A stretch of DNA of 64,000 nucleotides, taken from NCBI GenBank assembly GCA_046329575.1, contig JAXLUJ010000006.1, positions 186,001 through 250,000 of the forward strand, written 5' to 3'. Both the position numbers and the translations under genes were made by a program. The DNA is from UBA1941 sp046329575. GTDB lineage: Bacteria; Bacteroidota; Bacteroidia; Chitinophagales; LD1. This document shows positions 42,094 through 51,267 of this stretch, piece by piece. Positions within the stretch are counted from its first letter, which is position 1; each line of letters starts with the position of its first letter. The notes under the pieces were generated by a model that had not been told where the DNA came from, did no database searches, and saw only the letters and a list, made by a program, of their open reading frames with translations.

Positions 42094-42552
42094 GTGAGAA
42101 TATTTTTTTTCATGGCCTTATTGGCCACTGCCCTTTCTTCCTGTCACATCACAGCTCCTATTTATAAGCGTACCGAAAATTTCGATTTCCACCGCGTTGA
42201 CCAAGTGGGATTTCATTTGGGCGCCAATGCCATTTTTTATAATCCGAACAAAGTAAAGTTCAAAATCGAAAAGCTTACGATGGACATCTATTTTGACGGA
42301 AAAAAAATTGGCACCATTGGCGACAGCTCTCAGGTTCGTATCGAAAAGCGCTCGGAGTTTGCCATACCCATGAATATTGTGGTAAACCCCGAGGTTACCT
42401 TACCACAGGGTTTGAACACGCTCTTTAAAGTACTGGCTACACTTGAGGCTACTGTTGACTTGCGCGGCGTAGTAGTTGTAAAGGCATACGGACTAAAATT
42501 CCCAATTACCGTAAACGAAACGCAAAAAGTAGATCTCACGAAATTGCGTTGA
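42094..42552 (+). CDS. LEA14-like lipoprotein
   Basis: The 152-residue protein starts at GTG (RIFFFMALLATALSSC, lipobox LSSC). It carries an LEA_2-type domain: VDQVGFHLGANAIFYNPNKVKFKIEKLTMDIYFDGKKIGTIG, with the typical NPN turn, then RSEFAIPMNIVVNPEV and LRGVVVVKAYGLKFPITVNETQKVDL. In other organisms such domains are linked to desiccation or stress and to envelope lipoproteins. The role here is unknown. It is convergent with the T9SS protein, ending directly at its stop. Confidence 0.72.
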   Translation: MRIFFFMALLATALSSCHITAPIYKRTENFDFHRVDQVGFHLGANAIFYNPNKVKFKIEKLTMDIYFDGKKIGTIGDSSQVRIEKRSEFAIPMNIVVNPEVTLPQGLNTLFKVLATLEATVDLRGVVVVKAYGLKFPITVNETQKVDLTKLR

Positions 42553-43509
42553 TCAGCCTTTCACAAATTGCTGCAGCCATCTGCAATCTTCATGCTCAAT
42601 CTGTAAAAAATACGTTCCCTTTTTTAAATCAGAAACATCAATGCCTTCCGCATTTTCTTTCAAACGGCGATCAGCAATCAGTTTGCCGGTTTGATCAAAG
42701 ATTTGAACACGCCCCGGCACCTTTTTACTGTCACTCCAATAAATCATGTTGGTTGCCGGAACGGGAAAAATTCGGATATCACCATTCCATAAAGCATCTA
42801 CCGCAGCAGGCTGCACTACATGCTCAAAACGAAAAACGGTTCCCGGAGCGGGAACGCCATACAATCCCGGAAGGGAAACGCTATGCGACGAATCGGCCTG
42901 AAAAGAACTGGAATCGCCGGTGAGCCAAATTTTTTCATAAACCGTGGTCAAATCATTTTTGGCAAAGATCAATCCCGTCTTTGGTCCATTTGATGAATTG
43001 TAACCATCGAAATTTCCGGTTGATGGACCGAAGTGATATTCTATGCTTCCGGTATTGCGATACATCCATATCTGAAAGCTCAACTCGTTATCGGCAGGTC
43101 CGTTTCTAAATTTAAAATGTTCCCATTCCACCTTCAGAATACTTCCGGTTCCGGAAATTTCAGTACTGTAAGAAATCTGCGAGGACGCATCAATGGAATC
43201 CAGCCGTCCGCGCAATCCGTTTAACGCAACAATATTTTGAGGATCTTCTATATCCAGAAATCCATCGGCTGAAATGCCAATATAGGTAGTGGTATCATTC
43301 ATCAAATGGTTGCTACCAAATAACGAGAAGTTTTGGCCGTGCAGCGGTATTCGAAAAACATCACCCGAACTACCGGCCAGGCCGTTCACCGCAGTACCCA
43401 CCGTTAAGGCGTGATAGGGCTGTTGTAAAATTTGTAGCGAATAGTAATTATTTTGAGCAGATGCCATTAAATAACAGCAAAACGCTAATGCAGAAAAAAA
43501 TCGTTTCAT
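42553..43509 (-). CDS. Secreted protein with type IX secretion C-terminal domain
   Basis: The 318-residue protein has a signal peptide (KRFFSALAFCCYLMASAQ) and a beta-rich N-terminal domain of unknown function (YYSLQILQQPYHALTVGTAVNGLAGSSGDVFRIPLHG, and IQMWMYRNTGSIEYHFGPS-like strands). It ends in a type-A T9SS sorting domain: IRIFPVPATNMIYWSD, VQIFDQTGKLIADRRL and LKKGTYFLQIEHED. It should cross the outer membrane through the T9SS and become surface-attached or released. It is convergent with the LEA14-like pair. Confidence 0.82.
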   Translation of the reverse strand: MKRFFSALAFCCYLMASAQNNYYSLQILQQPYHALTVGTAVNGLAGSSGDVFRIPLHGQNFSLFGSNHLMNDTTTYIGISADGFLDIEDPQNIVALNGLRGRLDSIDASSQISYSTEISGTGSILKVEWEHFKFRNGPADNELSFQIWMYRNTGSIEYHFGPSTGNFDGYNSSNGPKTGLIFAKNDLTTVYEKIWLTGDSSSFQADSSHSVSLPGLYGVPAPGTVFRFEHVVQPAAVDALWNGDIRIFPVPATNMIYWSDSKKVPGRVQIFDQTGKLIADRRLKENAEGIDVSDLKKGTYFLQIEHEDCRWLQQFVKG

Positions 43510-43624
43510 GGCTTTTTTTCTTCAAAGCTGAAGTATTGCAAATGCCATGAATTGTATAAAAGCAGCGCGGTAGAGGCTAAAGGTTGCGCCGGCTACATGT
43601 GATTGACAATGAACCTAAAGATTT

Positions 43625-43660
43625 TATTAAAAAAGCCCCGCTTCGAATAGAAGCGGGGCT
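43625..43660 (-). terminator. Terminator after tRNA-Leu(CAG)
   Basis: On the minus strand AGCCCCGCTT pairs with AAGCGGGGCT around a 7-base loop and is followed by six T. It begins at the CCA end of the tRNA. Confidence 0.85.
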
Positions 43661-43744
43661 GGTGCCCAGGAAGGGACTCGAACCCCCACACCTTGCGGCT
43701 CTCGCACCTGAAACGAGCGCGTCTACCAATTTCGCCACCTGGGC
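43660..43744 (-). tRNA. tRNA-Leu (anticodon CAG)
   Basis: The 85-base cloverleaf has acceptor GCCCAGG/CCTGGGC and D-arm GTGGCGAAATTGGTAGAC. The anticodon loop is TTCAGGT, read as CAG. A long class II variable arm and a GGTTCGAGTC T-arm follow. CCA is encoded (plus-strand TGG at 43660). A TACATTCG promoter box lies 43 bases upstream and a terminator follows at once, so it is a single-gene transcript. Confidence 0.96.
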
Positions 43745-43786
43745 GCTTAGCTCTGCAACAGCGAGCTACGCTAAATTTCAGTGGCG

Positions 43787-43794
43787 CGAATGTA
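43787..43794 (-). promoter_or_regulatory. -7 box TACATTCG for tRNA-Leu
   Basis: TACATTCG on the minus strand stands 43 bases before the tRNA 5-prime end. A TTTG word occurs a few bases further upstream on the same strand. Confidence 0.5.
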
Positions 43795-43954
43795 AGCAAA
43801 GATTGGAATTGCGCAACCAACCCACATCAATTAATACAATTGGATTTTGCACAATTTTATTGGATGATCACAGTCATACGCTCCACGAATTCCGAAAATC
43901 CGGCACCGCCCCGGCAAGCTCCCTTATTTCAGTCCTAATGTTTATCCCTAAACC

Positions 43955-44245
43955 CTTGCGTCTTGCATCTTGCGTCTTGTGTCTTGCGTCTTGCGTCTGG
44001 ACGTGTATCCGTGTATTAGTTTATCCGTATGTTCGTGTGGCATAGCTAAAAGCTCATGGCTCACGGCTCACGGCTCGCAACTTGCCCCTTACGTCTTGCC
44101 CCTTGTGTCTTGCGTCTTGCATCTTGCGTCTTGCATCTTGATTCGTTTATCCGTGTATTCGTGTGGCATGGCTAAAAGCTCACGGCTCGCAACTTGCCCC
44201 TTGTGTCTTGTGTCTTGCGTCTTGCGTCTTGCTTCTTTCCCCTTT
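43955..44245. repeat. GCAAGACGCAAG-type long micro-repeat array (copy B, inverted)
   Basis: The words are the reverse complements of those at 14671-15045: CTTGCGTCTTGTGTCTTGCG, CGTGTATCCGTGTATT and GCTCACGGCTCGCAACTTGC. They are arranged as two to three imperfect units between the tRNA-Leu promoter and the acyl-CoA ligase gene. The bases from 43800 to 43954 show nothing recognisable. Confidence 0.7.
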
Positions 44246-44275
44246 TTTTCTTATACTTAACACCAAACACTATCT

Positions 44276-46051
44276 ATGGAAATCTCGAGGCTTTTTGATT
44301 ACCTCACCCAGCAAGTTGAAGAACGACCCAACCAGAAATTTTTAGCCGGAAAAATTACGGAAGGCGGCCACAAAATCTGGAAGCATTATACATTTCAGGA
44401 AGTACAAATTATCAGTGATCGGGTGGCTCAGGCGTTATTAAACTTAGGCGTGCAACCTGGCGACATGATAGGATTAAGCGCATTGAACTGTCCGGAATGG
44501 AATTTTATTGATCTCGGAGTGCAAAAAATCGGCGCTATCCTGGTGCCGTTGTACCCTACCGCAAGCACTAACGATTTCCGTTTTATATTCAATGATGCAC
44601 AAATAAAGATTGCGTTTATGGGCGATGAAATGCTGTATCGAAAAACCGTTTCTATACAGCCAGATGTACCATCGCTTCGCGCCATCTACAGCTTTAATGA
44701 AGTAAACGGCGCACCCAACTGGAAAACCATTCTTCCCGAAGCCGATGCGGTTAATTATGAAGTGTTGAACCAACGCAAAGCTGCCGTACAGGAGCTGGAT
44801 ATGGCTACCATCATTTACACCAGTGGAACTACCGGAAATCCAAAGGGAGTCATGCTTACTCACAAGAACATGGTGAGCAATTTGAAAATGACCGACTCCA
44901 TTCTTCCTTTCGAAGAAGACCGGCGCTCATTGAGCTTTCTTCCGCTTTGCCATGTGTTCGAACGCATTGTATTTTTTGCATACCTCAAGAACGCCATACA
45001 CATTCACTACGCCGAAAATTTGGAAACCATTGGCGAAAATTTGAAAGAAGTGAAACCATTTGTGTTCACCACCGTTCCACGACTTCTGGAAAAAGTATAT
45101 GAACGGATCATGAACACCGGTCATGCACTAACCGGAATAAAAAAGAAATTGTTTTTCTGGGCTATGGAAGTAGGCAATCATTATGAGCTCAACAAAGATC
45201 AGGGCCTGGTGTATCGCACCAAACTTAATATTGCGCGAAAACTCATTTTCAGCAAATGGCAGGAAGCATTGGGAGGCGAAGTGAAATTCATCGTTACCGG
45301 CGCTGCGCCATTGCAGGCGCGTTTGGGCCGCATCTTTTCAGCAGCCGGAATCGCAGTTATTGAAGGCTATGGCCTTAGCGAATCTTCGCCGGGTCTTTGC
45401 TTGAACCGTTATGAAGAAAAGGATCGGATGATTGGCACCGTTGGCCTTCCGCTTCCCGGTGTAGATATCAAATTGGCCGAGGATGGCGAAATTCTGGCCA
45501 AAGGACCGAATATTATGAAGGGGTATTACAACCGCCCCGATCTTACAGCCGAGGTAATTGATAGCGATGGCTATCTGCATACCGGTGACGTGGGCGAATG
45601 GGTGGATGGCCGCTTTTTACGAATCACAGATCGCAAGAAAGAACTGTTTAAAACTTCCGGCGGCAAGTATGTTGCACCTGCTCCAATCGAGAACAAGTTG
45701 AAAGAATCGCACTTTATTGAACAAGTGATGCTGGTGGGCGATAATCAGAAGTTTGTTACCGCACTGGTAGTACCATCATTTGCCAATTTACAAGCATGGG
45801 CTAAAGAGAATGAAGTGCCTTATGAAACGAACCGGCAGATTGTGGACAACGAAAAAGTAAAGCATCTTATTTATAAAGACATCGAACAATTCAACCAGCA
45901 ATTAGGCAATGTGGAACGCGTGAAAAAGTTCACATTGCTCGAAAAAGAATGGACCATTGAAGAAGGTGAACTTACACCTACACTTAAAGTGAAACGCAAG
46001 ACCATTCTTACACGCTACCAACGCGAAGTTGAGCAAATGTACGCTGATTAA
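44276..46051 (+). CDS. fadD: Long-chain fatty acid--CoA ligase (AMP-forming)
   Basis: The 591-residue ANL-superfamily adenylate-forming enzyme has P-loop YTSGTTGNPKGVMLTH, LPLCHVFERIVFF, GYGLSESSPGLCLNR, GYLHTGDVGEWVDGRFLRITDRKKELFKTSGGKYVAP and a C-terminal catalytic Lys in LTPTLKVKRKTIL. It activates long-chain fatty acids to acyl-CoA. It is of the eukaryote-like long FadD15/AcsL type common in Bacteroidota. It is followed at 18 bases by a PAS protein on the same strand. Confidence 0.92.
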   Translation: MEISRLFDYLTQQVEERPNQKFLAGKITEGGHKIWKHYTFQEVQIISDRVAQALLNLGVQPGDMIGLSALNCPEWNFIDLGVQKIGAILVPLYPTASTNDFRFIFNDAQIKIAFMGDEMLYRKTVSIQPDVPSLRAIYSFNEVNGAPNWKTILPEADAVNYEVLNQRKAAVQELDMATIIYTSGTTGNPKGVMLTHKNMVSNLKMTDSILPFEEDRRSLSFLPLCHVFERIVFFAYLKNAIHIHYAENLETIGENLKEVKPFVFTTVPRLLEKVYERIMNTGHALTGIKKKLFFWAMEVGNHYELNKDQGLVYRTKLNIARKLIFSKWQEALGGEVKFIVTGAAPLQARLGRIFSAAGIAVIEGYGLSESSPGLCLNRYEEKDRMIGTVGLPLPGVDIKLAEDGEILAKGPNIMKGYYNRPDLTAEVIDSDGYLHTGDVGEWVDGRFLRITDRKKELFKTSGGKYVAPAPIENKLKESHFIEQVMLVGDNQKFVTALVVPSFANLQAWAKENEVPYETNRQIVDNEKVKHLIYKDIEQFNQQLGNVERVKKFTLLEKEWTIEEGELTPTLKVKRKTILTRYQREVEQMYAD

Positions 46052-46069
46052 AACCGGGCTCCTCCATAC

Positions 46070-46738
46070 ATGAAAACTGAAATAAGCGGGATTTATATCT
46101 CCGCTGATGAAATTGAACACCTGAAACATTTATTTGAAGACGGAAACCACTTTACTGAGCATTACGATCCGGCGCCGCAAAGCGAGCGCATGGAAAAAGC
46201 GCTGCGCGAAATGGAAGACCTGTACAATAACGCGCCCTGCGGCTACCACTCGCTGGAACCCGGAGGCTATTTTATTCGTGTGAATGATACCGAACTGGAA
46301 TGGTTAGGCGAAACCCGCGAAAGTTTGTTAGGTCAAAAAATGTTCGCAGAAATGCTAAGTCTGGAATCGCGCAAACGTTTTCAGTCGAACTTTGAAGTAT
46401 TAAAGCGTAGCGGTCACCTTGAAAATATAGAGTATGAACTGCAACCGGAAAATGGCAAACGCCGTACCGTATTGCTGAACGCAACAGCCGTTCACAACCG
46501 CCGCGGCGATTTTGTAATGAGCCGGTCGGTGCTATCTGACATTTCACAACGTAAGCTTCATGAAGATCGTTTAAAACGAATCAACACCTTTCGCGATTTG
46601 TTGATGAACGAAGTATTAGCCGAAGTGCGTTCCATCCGTTCGTCGCTGCCATTAATGAACGAAACGGAAAAAACCGTTCGCGTGGCGCAATTGTGCGATC
46701 ATATCGAACGCCTGGGCAGGATGTCGTCAAGCGTATAA
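46070..46738 (+). CDS. Single-PAS-domain protein without output domain
   Basis: The 222-residue soluble protein has a short N-terminal helix region, then one PAS domain: MEDLYNNAPCGYHSLEPGGYFIRVNDTELEWLGETRESLLGQ, ending in VMSRSVLSDISQRKLHEDRLKRI with the PAC-type tail. A C-terminal helical part (VLAEVRSIRSSLPLMNETEKTVRVAQLCDHIERLGRMSS) looks like a dimerisation helix, but no kinase, cyclase or DNA-binding domain follows. It could sense a ligand and signal through a partner. Being 18 bases from the acyl-CoA ligase, a lipid or redox cue is possible but unproven. Confidence 0.75.
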   Translation: MKTEISGIYISADEIEHLKHLFEDGNHFTEHYDPAPQSERMEKALREMEDLYNNAPCGYHSLEPGGYFIRVNDTELEWLGETRESLLGQKMFAEMLSLESRKRFQSNFEVLKRSGHLENIEYELQPENGKRRTVLLNATAVHNRRGDFVMSRSVLSDISQRKLHEDRLKRINTFRDLLMNEVLAEVRSIRSSLPLMNETEKTVRVAQLCDHIERLGRMSSSV

Positions 46739-46767
46739 CACGTTTCGGGTGGAATTACGAATTTCAA

Positions 46768-47050
46768 ATGGCGTTATTGCATGAATAATTCAGACGAGCC
46801 AAGGACTGGCATTGCCTCAAAAAAGGTGATGAAATATTTAAAAGGACCTGTGTATGTTACTCAAAATGAGTAAGGCTTCATATTTTGGCAAACCGCGGTA
46901 GGGATGGTAGCGGAAAGCCCGGAAGCCGCGCCACTGCTGCATTTCAAGGATCACAAACGTTCGGCCGCGGCTGAGGACTTGCAGCGAACAGCCCGGCATC
47001 CGCAAAAATAAAAATCTTGTTTAGACGATATTTTTATGCAACAACGCCAT
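46768..47050 (-). mobile_element. 283-bp MITE-like element, copy 2 (inverted)
   Basis: This has the same length as the element at 10506-10788 and is its reverse complement with scattered differences. The ends are ATGGCGTTATTGCAT and ATGCAACAACGCCAT. It is flanked by a 5-bp duplication TTCAA (46763-46767 and 47051-47055). It sits inside an AATTACGAA-type array, whose arms continue on both sides. The TATTTTTG box is conserved (minus strand, 47004-47011). Confidence 0.8.
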
Positions 47051-47140
47051 TTCAAATTACGAATTACGAAACAGGAGGTAGTGGTAATAATATGCGTTGG
47101 CCACCACGTAATTCGTAATTTTTCATTCGTAATTGCTTCG
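47051..47140. repeat. AATTACGAA-type palindromic array
   Basis: The right part is TTCAAATTACGAATTACGAA and its complement arm CGTAATTCGTAATTTTTCAT TCGTAATT. The left part GGAATTACGAATTTCAA lies before the element at 46751-46767. Without the 283-bp insertion the array equals the one at 52717-52822 nearly word for word. Confidence 0.7.
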
Positions 47141-47174
47141 CTTCGGTTTCCGTGCTATACACTGCCATGCCTTT

Positions 47175-48809
47175 TTAAAGAACCACCTCTTTCGAGCGCA
47201 TGGCCGTTTTCTTCTGCAGCAAAGCCGCCTTCACTAAACCAATGAACAGCGGATGCGGATTCTCAACAGTTGATTTTAATTCGGGATGGAATTGAACGCC
47301 AACAAACCAAGGATGGGCCGGCACTTCAACTATTTCAACCAAACCGCTATCGGGATTCTTGCCCGATGCAATCATGCCGTTGTGCTCATATTGTTCTAAA
47401 TAACTATTGTTGAACTCATAACGATGGCGGTGGCGTTCATTGATACGCTCTTCGCCATAGGCATCAAAAGCCTTCGAGCCTTTCTGTAACGTACAGGCAT
47501 AGGAACCTAAGCGCATCGTACCACCTTTCATGGTCACTTTCTTCTGAGCCTCCATCATATCAATCACGGGATTTGGCGACTCAGTATCCATTTCCGTACT
47601 ATGCGCACTAGCCAGGCCCAATACATTCCGGCCATATTCAATTACTGCCATTTGCATACCCAAACAAATTCCCAAAAATGGAATATGATTTTCGCGAACG
47701 TAACGGATAGCATTGATCTTTCCTTCAATACCGCGGCTGCCAAACCCCGGCGCCACCAGCAGCCCATCCAAGTGGCTCAGTTTATCGGCAGCATTCTTTT
47801 CATCTAACTGTTCGCTGTGAATGCTTTCTACTACCACCTTGCAATTGTTCGCCACTCCGGCATGTATGAACGATTCGTAAATGCTTTTGTAAGCATCCTG
47901 CAATTCAATATACTTTCCCACCAAACCAATACGCACTTCTGCCTGCGGATGCCGCAACCGTTGCAGGAAATTGTTCCAGTTCTCGAGATGGCAAGGCCGA
48001 TCACTCGGAAGCTGTAATTTTCTCAAAACCGTCACATCCAGATTATCCTTTTGCAATTCAATTGGCACCGAATAAATGCTATCGGCATCTGCAGCCTGAA
48101 TCACTGAATCTACATCTACATTGCTGAACAATGCCAGTTTGCGCTTTATATCGGCGCTGAGCGGTTGTTCGGTACGGCACACCAAGATGTCGGGTTGCAA
48201 ACCATAGCTTTGCAATTCTTTTACCGAGTGTTGCGTAGGTTTGGTTTTTAATTCCTTTGCCGCCTTCAAATACGGGATGAGGGTAAGGTGACATACCAAT
48301 ACATTGCTGTGCCCCAATTCCCAAACAATCTGGCGAACAGTTTCAATGTAAGGCTGCGCTTCAATGTCGCCCACCGTTCCGCCTATCTCGGTGATTACAA
48401 TATCAAATTCGCCGGTTTGACCCAGCAATAACATGCGGCGCTTTATTTCATCTGTTATATGTGGAATTACCTGAACCGTTTTCCCCAGATAAGCGCCTTC
48501 GCGCTCCCTGTTGATTACATACTGATAAATTCGGCCTGTGGTTACATTGTTGGCTTGCGAAGTAGGTACATTCAGGAAACGCTCGTAATGGCCAAGGTCA
48601 AGATCGGTTTCTGCTCCATCATCAGTTACATAACATTCGCCATGCTCATACGGATTCAGCGTTCCCGGGTCAACATTAATATATGGATCAAATTTCTGAA
48701 TGGTAACGCGATAGCCACGACCCTGCAGTAGTTTGGCCAGCGAAGCCGCAAAAATACCTTTACCTAATGAAGAAGTTACACCGCCTGTAACGAAGACATA
48801 CTTAGCCAT
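47175..48809 (-). CDS. pyrG: CTP synthase
   Basis: This amidates UTP to CTP using glutamine. The N-terminal synthetase starts KYVFVTGGVTSSLGKGIFAASLA, and EGAYLGKTVQVIPHITDEIK is conserved. The C-terminal class-I amidotransferase has the nucleophile Cys in LGICLGMQMAVIEYG and the His/Glu pair in GVQFHPELKS. The length is 544 residues from ATG 48809. The frame is open upstream to 48887 without similarity. A TACATTCG box lies at 48866-48873. Confidence 0.97.
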   Translation of the reverse strand: MAKYVFVTGGVTSSLGKGIFAASLAKLLQGRGYRVTIQKFDPYINVDPGTLNPYEHGECYVTDDGAETDLDLGHYERFLNVPTSQANNVTTGRIYQYVINREREGAYLGKTVQVIPHITDEIKRRMLLLGQTGEFDIVITEIGGTVGDIEAQPYIETVRQIVWELGHSNVLVCHLTLIPYLKAAKELKTKPTQHSVKELQSYGLQPDILVCRTEQPLSADIKRKLALFSNVDVDSVIQAADADSIYSVPIELQKDNLDVTVLRKLQLPSDRPCHLENWNNFLQRLRHPQAEVRIGLVGKYIELQDAYKSIYESFIHAGVANNCKVVVESIHSEQLDEKNAADKLSHLDGLLVAPGFGSRGIEGKINAIRYVRENHIPFLGICLGMQMAVIEYGRNVLGLASAHSTEMDTESPNPVIDMMEAQKKVTMKGGTMRLGSYACTLQKGSKAFDAYGEERINERHRHRYEFNNSYLEQYEHNGMIASGKNPDSGLVEIVEVPAHPWFVGVQFHPELKSTVENPHPLFIGLVKAALLQKKTAMRSKEVVL

Positions 48810-48865
48810 AATTCCCTGAGCGTTTATTTGACTAAAGCGGTTAAAAGAATCCGTCTTCGGTCGTG

Positions 48866-48873
48866 CGAATGTA
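48866..48873 (-). promoter_or_regulatory. -7 box TACATTCG for pyrG
   Basis: TACATTCG on the minus strand lies 57 bases before the pyrG start. It is the same octamer as before the two tRNA-Leu genes and the 11784 lipoprotein. The 57-base leader shows no clear attenuator hairpin. Confidence 0.45.
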
Positions 48874-49026
48874 AGAAAAAACGGCAAAAAACCGGATGCT
48901 ATTAAAGTTTAAATTGATTTAACCCCACAAATAATCGGATGTAATACGTTAAATATCAATTCATAAGACTGGAACAGATAAGAGGCATTCACATCTAAAA
49001 ATCCTCCCATTAAAAATGCACTTTCT

Positions 49027-49821
49027 TTATTGGGCTTCTATGTATTCGGTATGAAAAAGAAAAGAAACGCCCGGGCTTCCACTATGTAAACGCGAAATTT
49101 GCTTGTTGCTGTTATAACTGTATTCCAATGTAATTGCCGTAAGAGATAAAAGATCGCCGGTTGCCGGGTCGTAATTCAGTTGTCTCACGCTTTTGGCATT
49201 GTTGGCGTAGCTGTCGAAAAAGAAATAGATCTGACCGGTGTAATCCGCCATATAATTCCTCATTATCGAATTGAAAGGATTAGCAACCGAATCGTAGGCA
49301 AAATATTCCAGTTCGCTGTTTCGCTTGTAAGAACTGCCGGTATAAACATAGGTAGATATTTTCGACAGTTGGGTGCCGTTATATTCAAAATCCAATATCC
49401 GGTTTTGAACGGTGGCATTCATAATCTGCGTCACCCCATTCATTCGCAATTGATCGTCGTAAGAGAAGATAACTTCACCGGCATAATTCATCGCCGCATC
49501 CCATTTATGTATTCTGCTGATGTGGTTATATGAATCGTAGAAAAAACTATCTACACCGTCTAATCCTCCGGAATTATAGGATTTGCGAAGTATAATCTGA
49601 TTCTTTTCATTATAAAAGAATGAAAACACAGTTGACCCGGCATCAAATGTTACCAAATTGTTCTTTGAATCATAAATGAACTTGATAGTGAAATTGGTCA
49701 GCGAGTCAGTCAATTTACTCACTAGAAATTTTTTCGGAGTAGCAGTGGTATTGTCTTTCTTACAGGAACCAAGAACGAAAAGCAAAAGTACGAGGCCTGC
49801 GATGAAAGCGTTATTCCGCAT
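49027..49821 (-). CDS. Lipoprotein with YD-like repeats
   Basis: About 264 residues begin with a lipoprotein signal (MRNNAFIAGLVLLLFVLGSC, lipobox LGSC). The rest is a series of beta-hairpins of the form FIYDSKNNLV, FFYDSYNHIS, FSYDDQLRM, FEYNGTQLS, LEYSYNSNKQIS. This is the Y(D/N)-x-x-x-(N/G) pattern of YD/RHS-type repeats and of the DUF4595-like lipoprotein family of Bacteroidota. No catalytic domain is seen. ATG 49821 is chosen for the signal peptide. Confidence 0.7.
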   Translation of the reverse strand: MRNNAFIAGLVLLLFVLGSCKKDNTTATPKKFLVSKLTDSLTNFTIKFIYDSKNNLVTFDAGSTVFSFFYNEKNQIILRKSYNSGGLDGVDSFFYDSYNHISRIHKWDAAMNYAGEVIFSYDDQLRMNGVTQIMNATVQNRILDFEYNGTQLSKISTYVYTGSSYKRNSELEYFAYDSVANPFNSIMRNYMADYTGQIYFFFDSYANNAKSVRQLNYDPATGDLLSLTAITLEYSYNSNKQISRLHSGSPGVSFLFHTEYIEAQ

Positions 49822-49902
49822 AAAGTAGATTGTATAGCAATTATAGAAAATCCTTCTAAAAAGCATGAGTGTAAACTGGCGCTTTAAAAGTTAGATTCAC
49901 AT

Positions 49903-50245
49903 CCCTTGCATCTTGCGTCTTGCATCTAAACGTGTATCGGTGTAGTGGTGTGGTAAGTGTGGTGGGTGTGGTGGGTGTGGTAGGTGTGGTAGGTGTGGTA
50001 GGTATGGTGAGTGTAGTGAGTGTGTTCTAACTCGCAACTCATAACTCTCGGCTCATAGCTTGCATCTTGTGTCTTGCATCTAAACGTGTATCCGAGTATT
50101 CGTGTATCGGTGTAGTGGTGTGGTAAGTGTGGTGGGTGTGGTAGGTATGGTGAGTGTAGTGAGTGTGTTCTAACTCGCAACTCATAACTCTCGGCTCATA
50201 GCTTGCGTCTTGTGTCTTGCATCTTGCGTCTTGCTTCTCCCCCTC
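49903..50245. repeat. GCAAGACGCAAG-type long micro-repeat array (copy C, inverted)
   Basis: Two long units of the reverse-complement words (CTTGCATCTAAACGTGTATC, GGTGTAGTGGTGTGGTAAGT, GTGTTCTAACTCGCAACTCA, TAACTCTCGGCTCATAGCTT) are separated by GTGGTAGGTGTGGTAGGTG tracts. It fills the gap between xerD and the lipoprotein gene. Confidence 0.75.
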
Positions 50246-50246
50246 C

Positions 50247-51143
50247 TCACCTTCTCGGATGAAATTGCATAATCGTACTGCGTAAAAAATCACGGTCAAG
50301 GTGCGTATAAATTTCTGTAGTGGTAATAGACGCATGCCCCAGCATTTCCTGAACTGCACGAAGGTCGGCGCCGCCTTCAATTAAATGCGTGGCAAAAGAA
50401 TGCCGGAAGGTATGTGGACTTACCACTTTTTTGATACCAGCAAGCACCGCTGCTTTCTTGATTACATAAAATACCATCACGCGGCTCAATCGCTTTCCAT
50501 GCTTGTTCAGAAATAAAATGTCCTCTTCTCCTTTCTTCACAGCGGTATGTACCCTTACTTCATTGCGATACATTTCAATCAGGCGGATAGCTTCGCTTCC
50601 TATAGGAATTAGACGCTCTTTGTTACCCTTCCCAATTACTCTGATAAAACCTTCATTTAAGAACATCGACGATAGCCTTAATTCTACCAGTTCGCTAACC
50701 CGAAGTCCGCAACTGTAAAGTGTTTCCAGCATTACCTTATTTCTCATGCCGTCGGGAGTGCTTACATCTATAGCGCTGATAAGTGTATTGATTTCTTCTA
50801 CAGATAGCGTGTCGGGTAATTTGCGCGCTAACTTCGGCGCTTGCAATAATTCTGTAGGATTTTCATTCACTACTTCTTCTAGTAATAAAAAACGATAAAA
50901 GGCTCTCACGCCCGCAATGATGCGTGCCTGCGAATGCGCATCCATGCCCATCTGAGCAATCCACTGCACAAACTTTTCCAAATGACCCAGCTTTACCTCC
51001 TGAACTGAAAGCATTTGCTGTTCCATTTCAAGAAAGCGCGCCAGTTTCTGCACATCGCGAACATACGCTTCTACCGAATGAGGCGACAGCGATTTTTCCA
51101 ATTGCAAATAGCTTTTGAAGCCGTTGATGAAACTATCCCACAT
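50247..51143 (-). CDS. xerD: Tyrosine recombinase XerD
   Basis: This 298-residue phage-integrase-family recombinase resolves chromosome dimers. The N-terminal SAM-like domain starts FINGFKSYLQLEKSLSPHSVEAYVRDVQKLARFLE. The catalytic set is R in YSCGLRVSELVELRL, K in VIGKGNKERLIPIG, HxxR in SPHTFRHSFATHLIEGGADLR, H in EMLGHASITTTEIYTH, and the Tyr nucleophile in the same block. The length and N-terminus are typical of XerD rather than an island integrase. Confidence 0.93.
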   Translation of the reverse strand: MWDSFINGFKSYLQLEKSLSPHSVEAYVRDVQKLARFLEMEQQMLSVQEVKLGHLEKFVQWIAQMGMDAHSQARIIAGVRAFYRFLLLEEVVNENPTELLQAPKLARKLPDTLSVEEINTLISAIDVSTPDGMRNKVMLETLYSCGLRVSELVELRLSSMFLNEGFIRVIGKGNKERLIPIGSEAIRLIEMYRNEVRVHTAVKKGEEDILFLNKHGKRLSRVMVFYVIKKAAVLAGIKKVVSPHTFRHSFATHLIEGGADLRAVQEMLGHASITTTEIYTHLDRDFLRSTIMQFHPRR

Positions 51144-51267
51144 CTTTTTTAAAAATGAGAAATTAATATGGGATTGTGGTGAAAGCCAAATCGAAAACTG
51201 ATGTTACTCACCGGCCTTGCTGATTTTCGCAATAGCTGAAATGATGCGCCATTGCTTGATTTGAACT

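Noticed and set aside
50247..51143. xerD as the integrase of a genomic island
   Set aside because: The length, N-terminus and catalytic motifs fit chromosomal XerD. No att repeats or island genes adjoin it.
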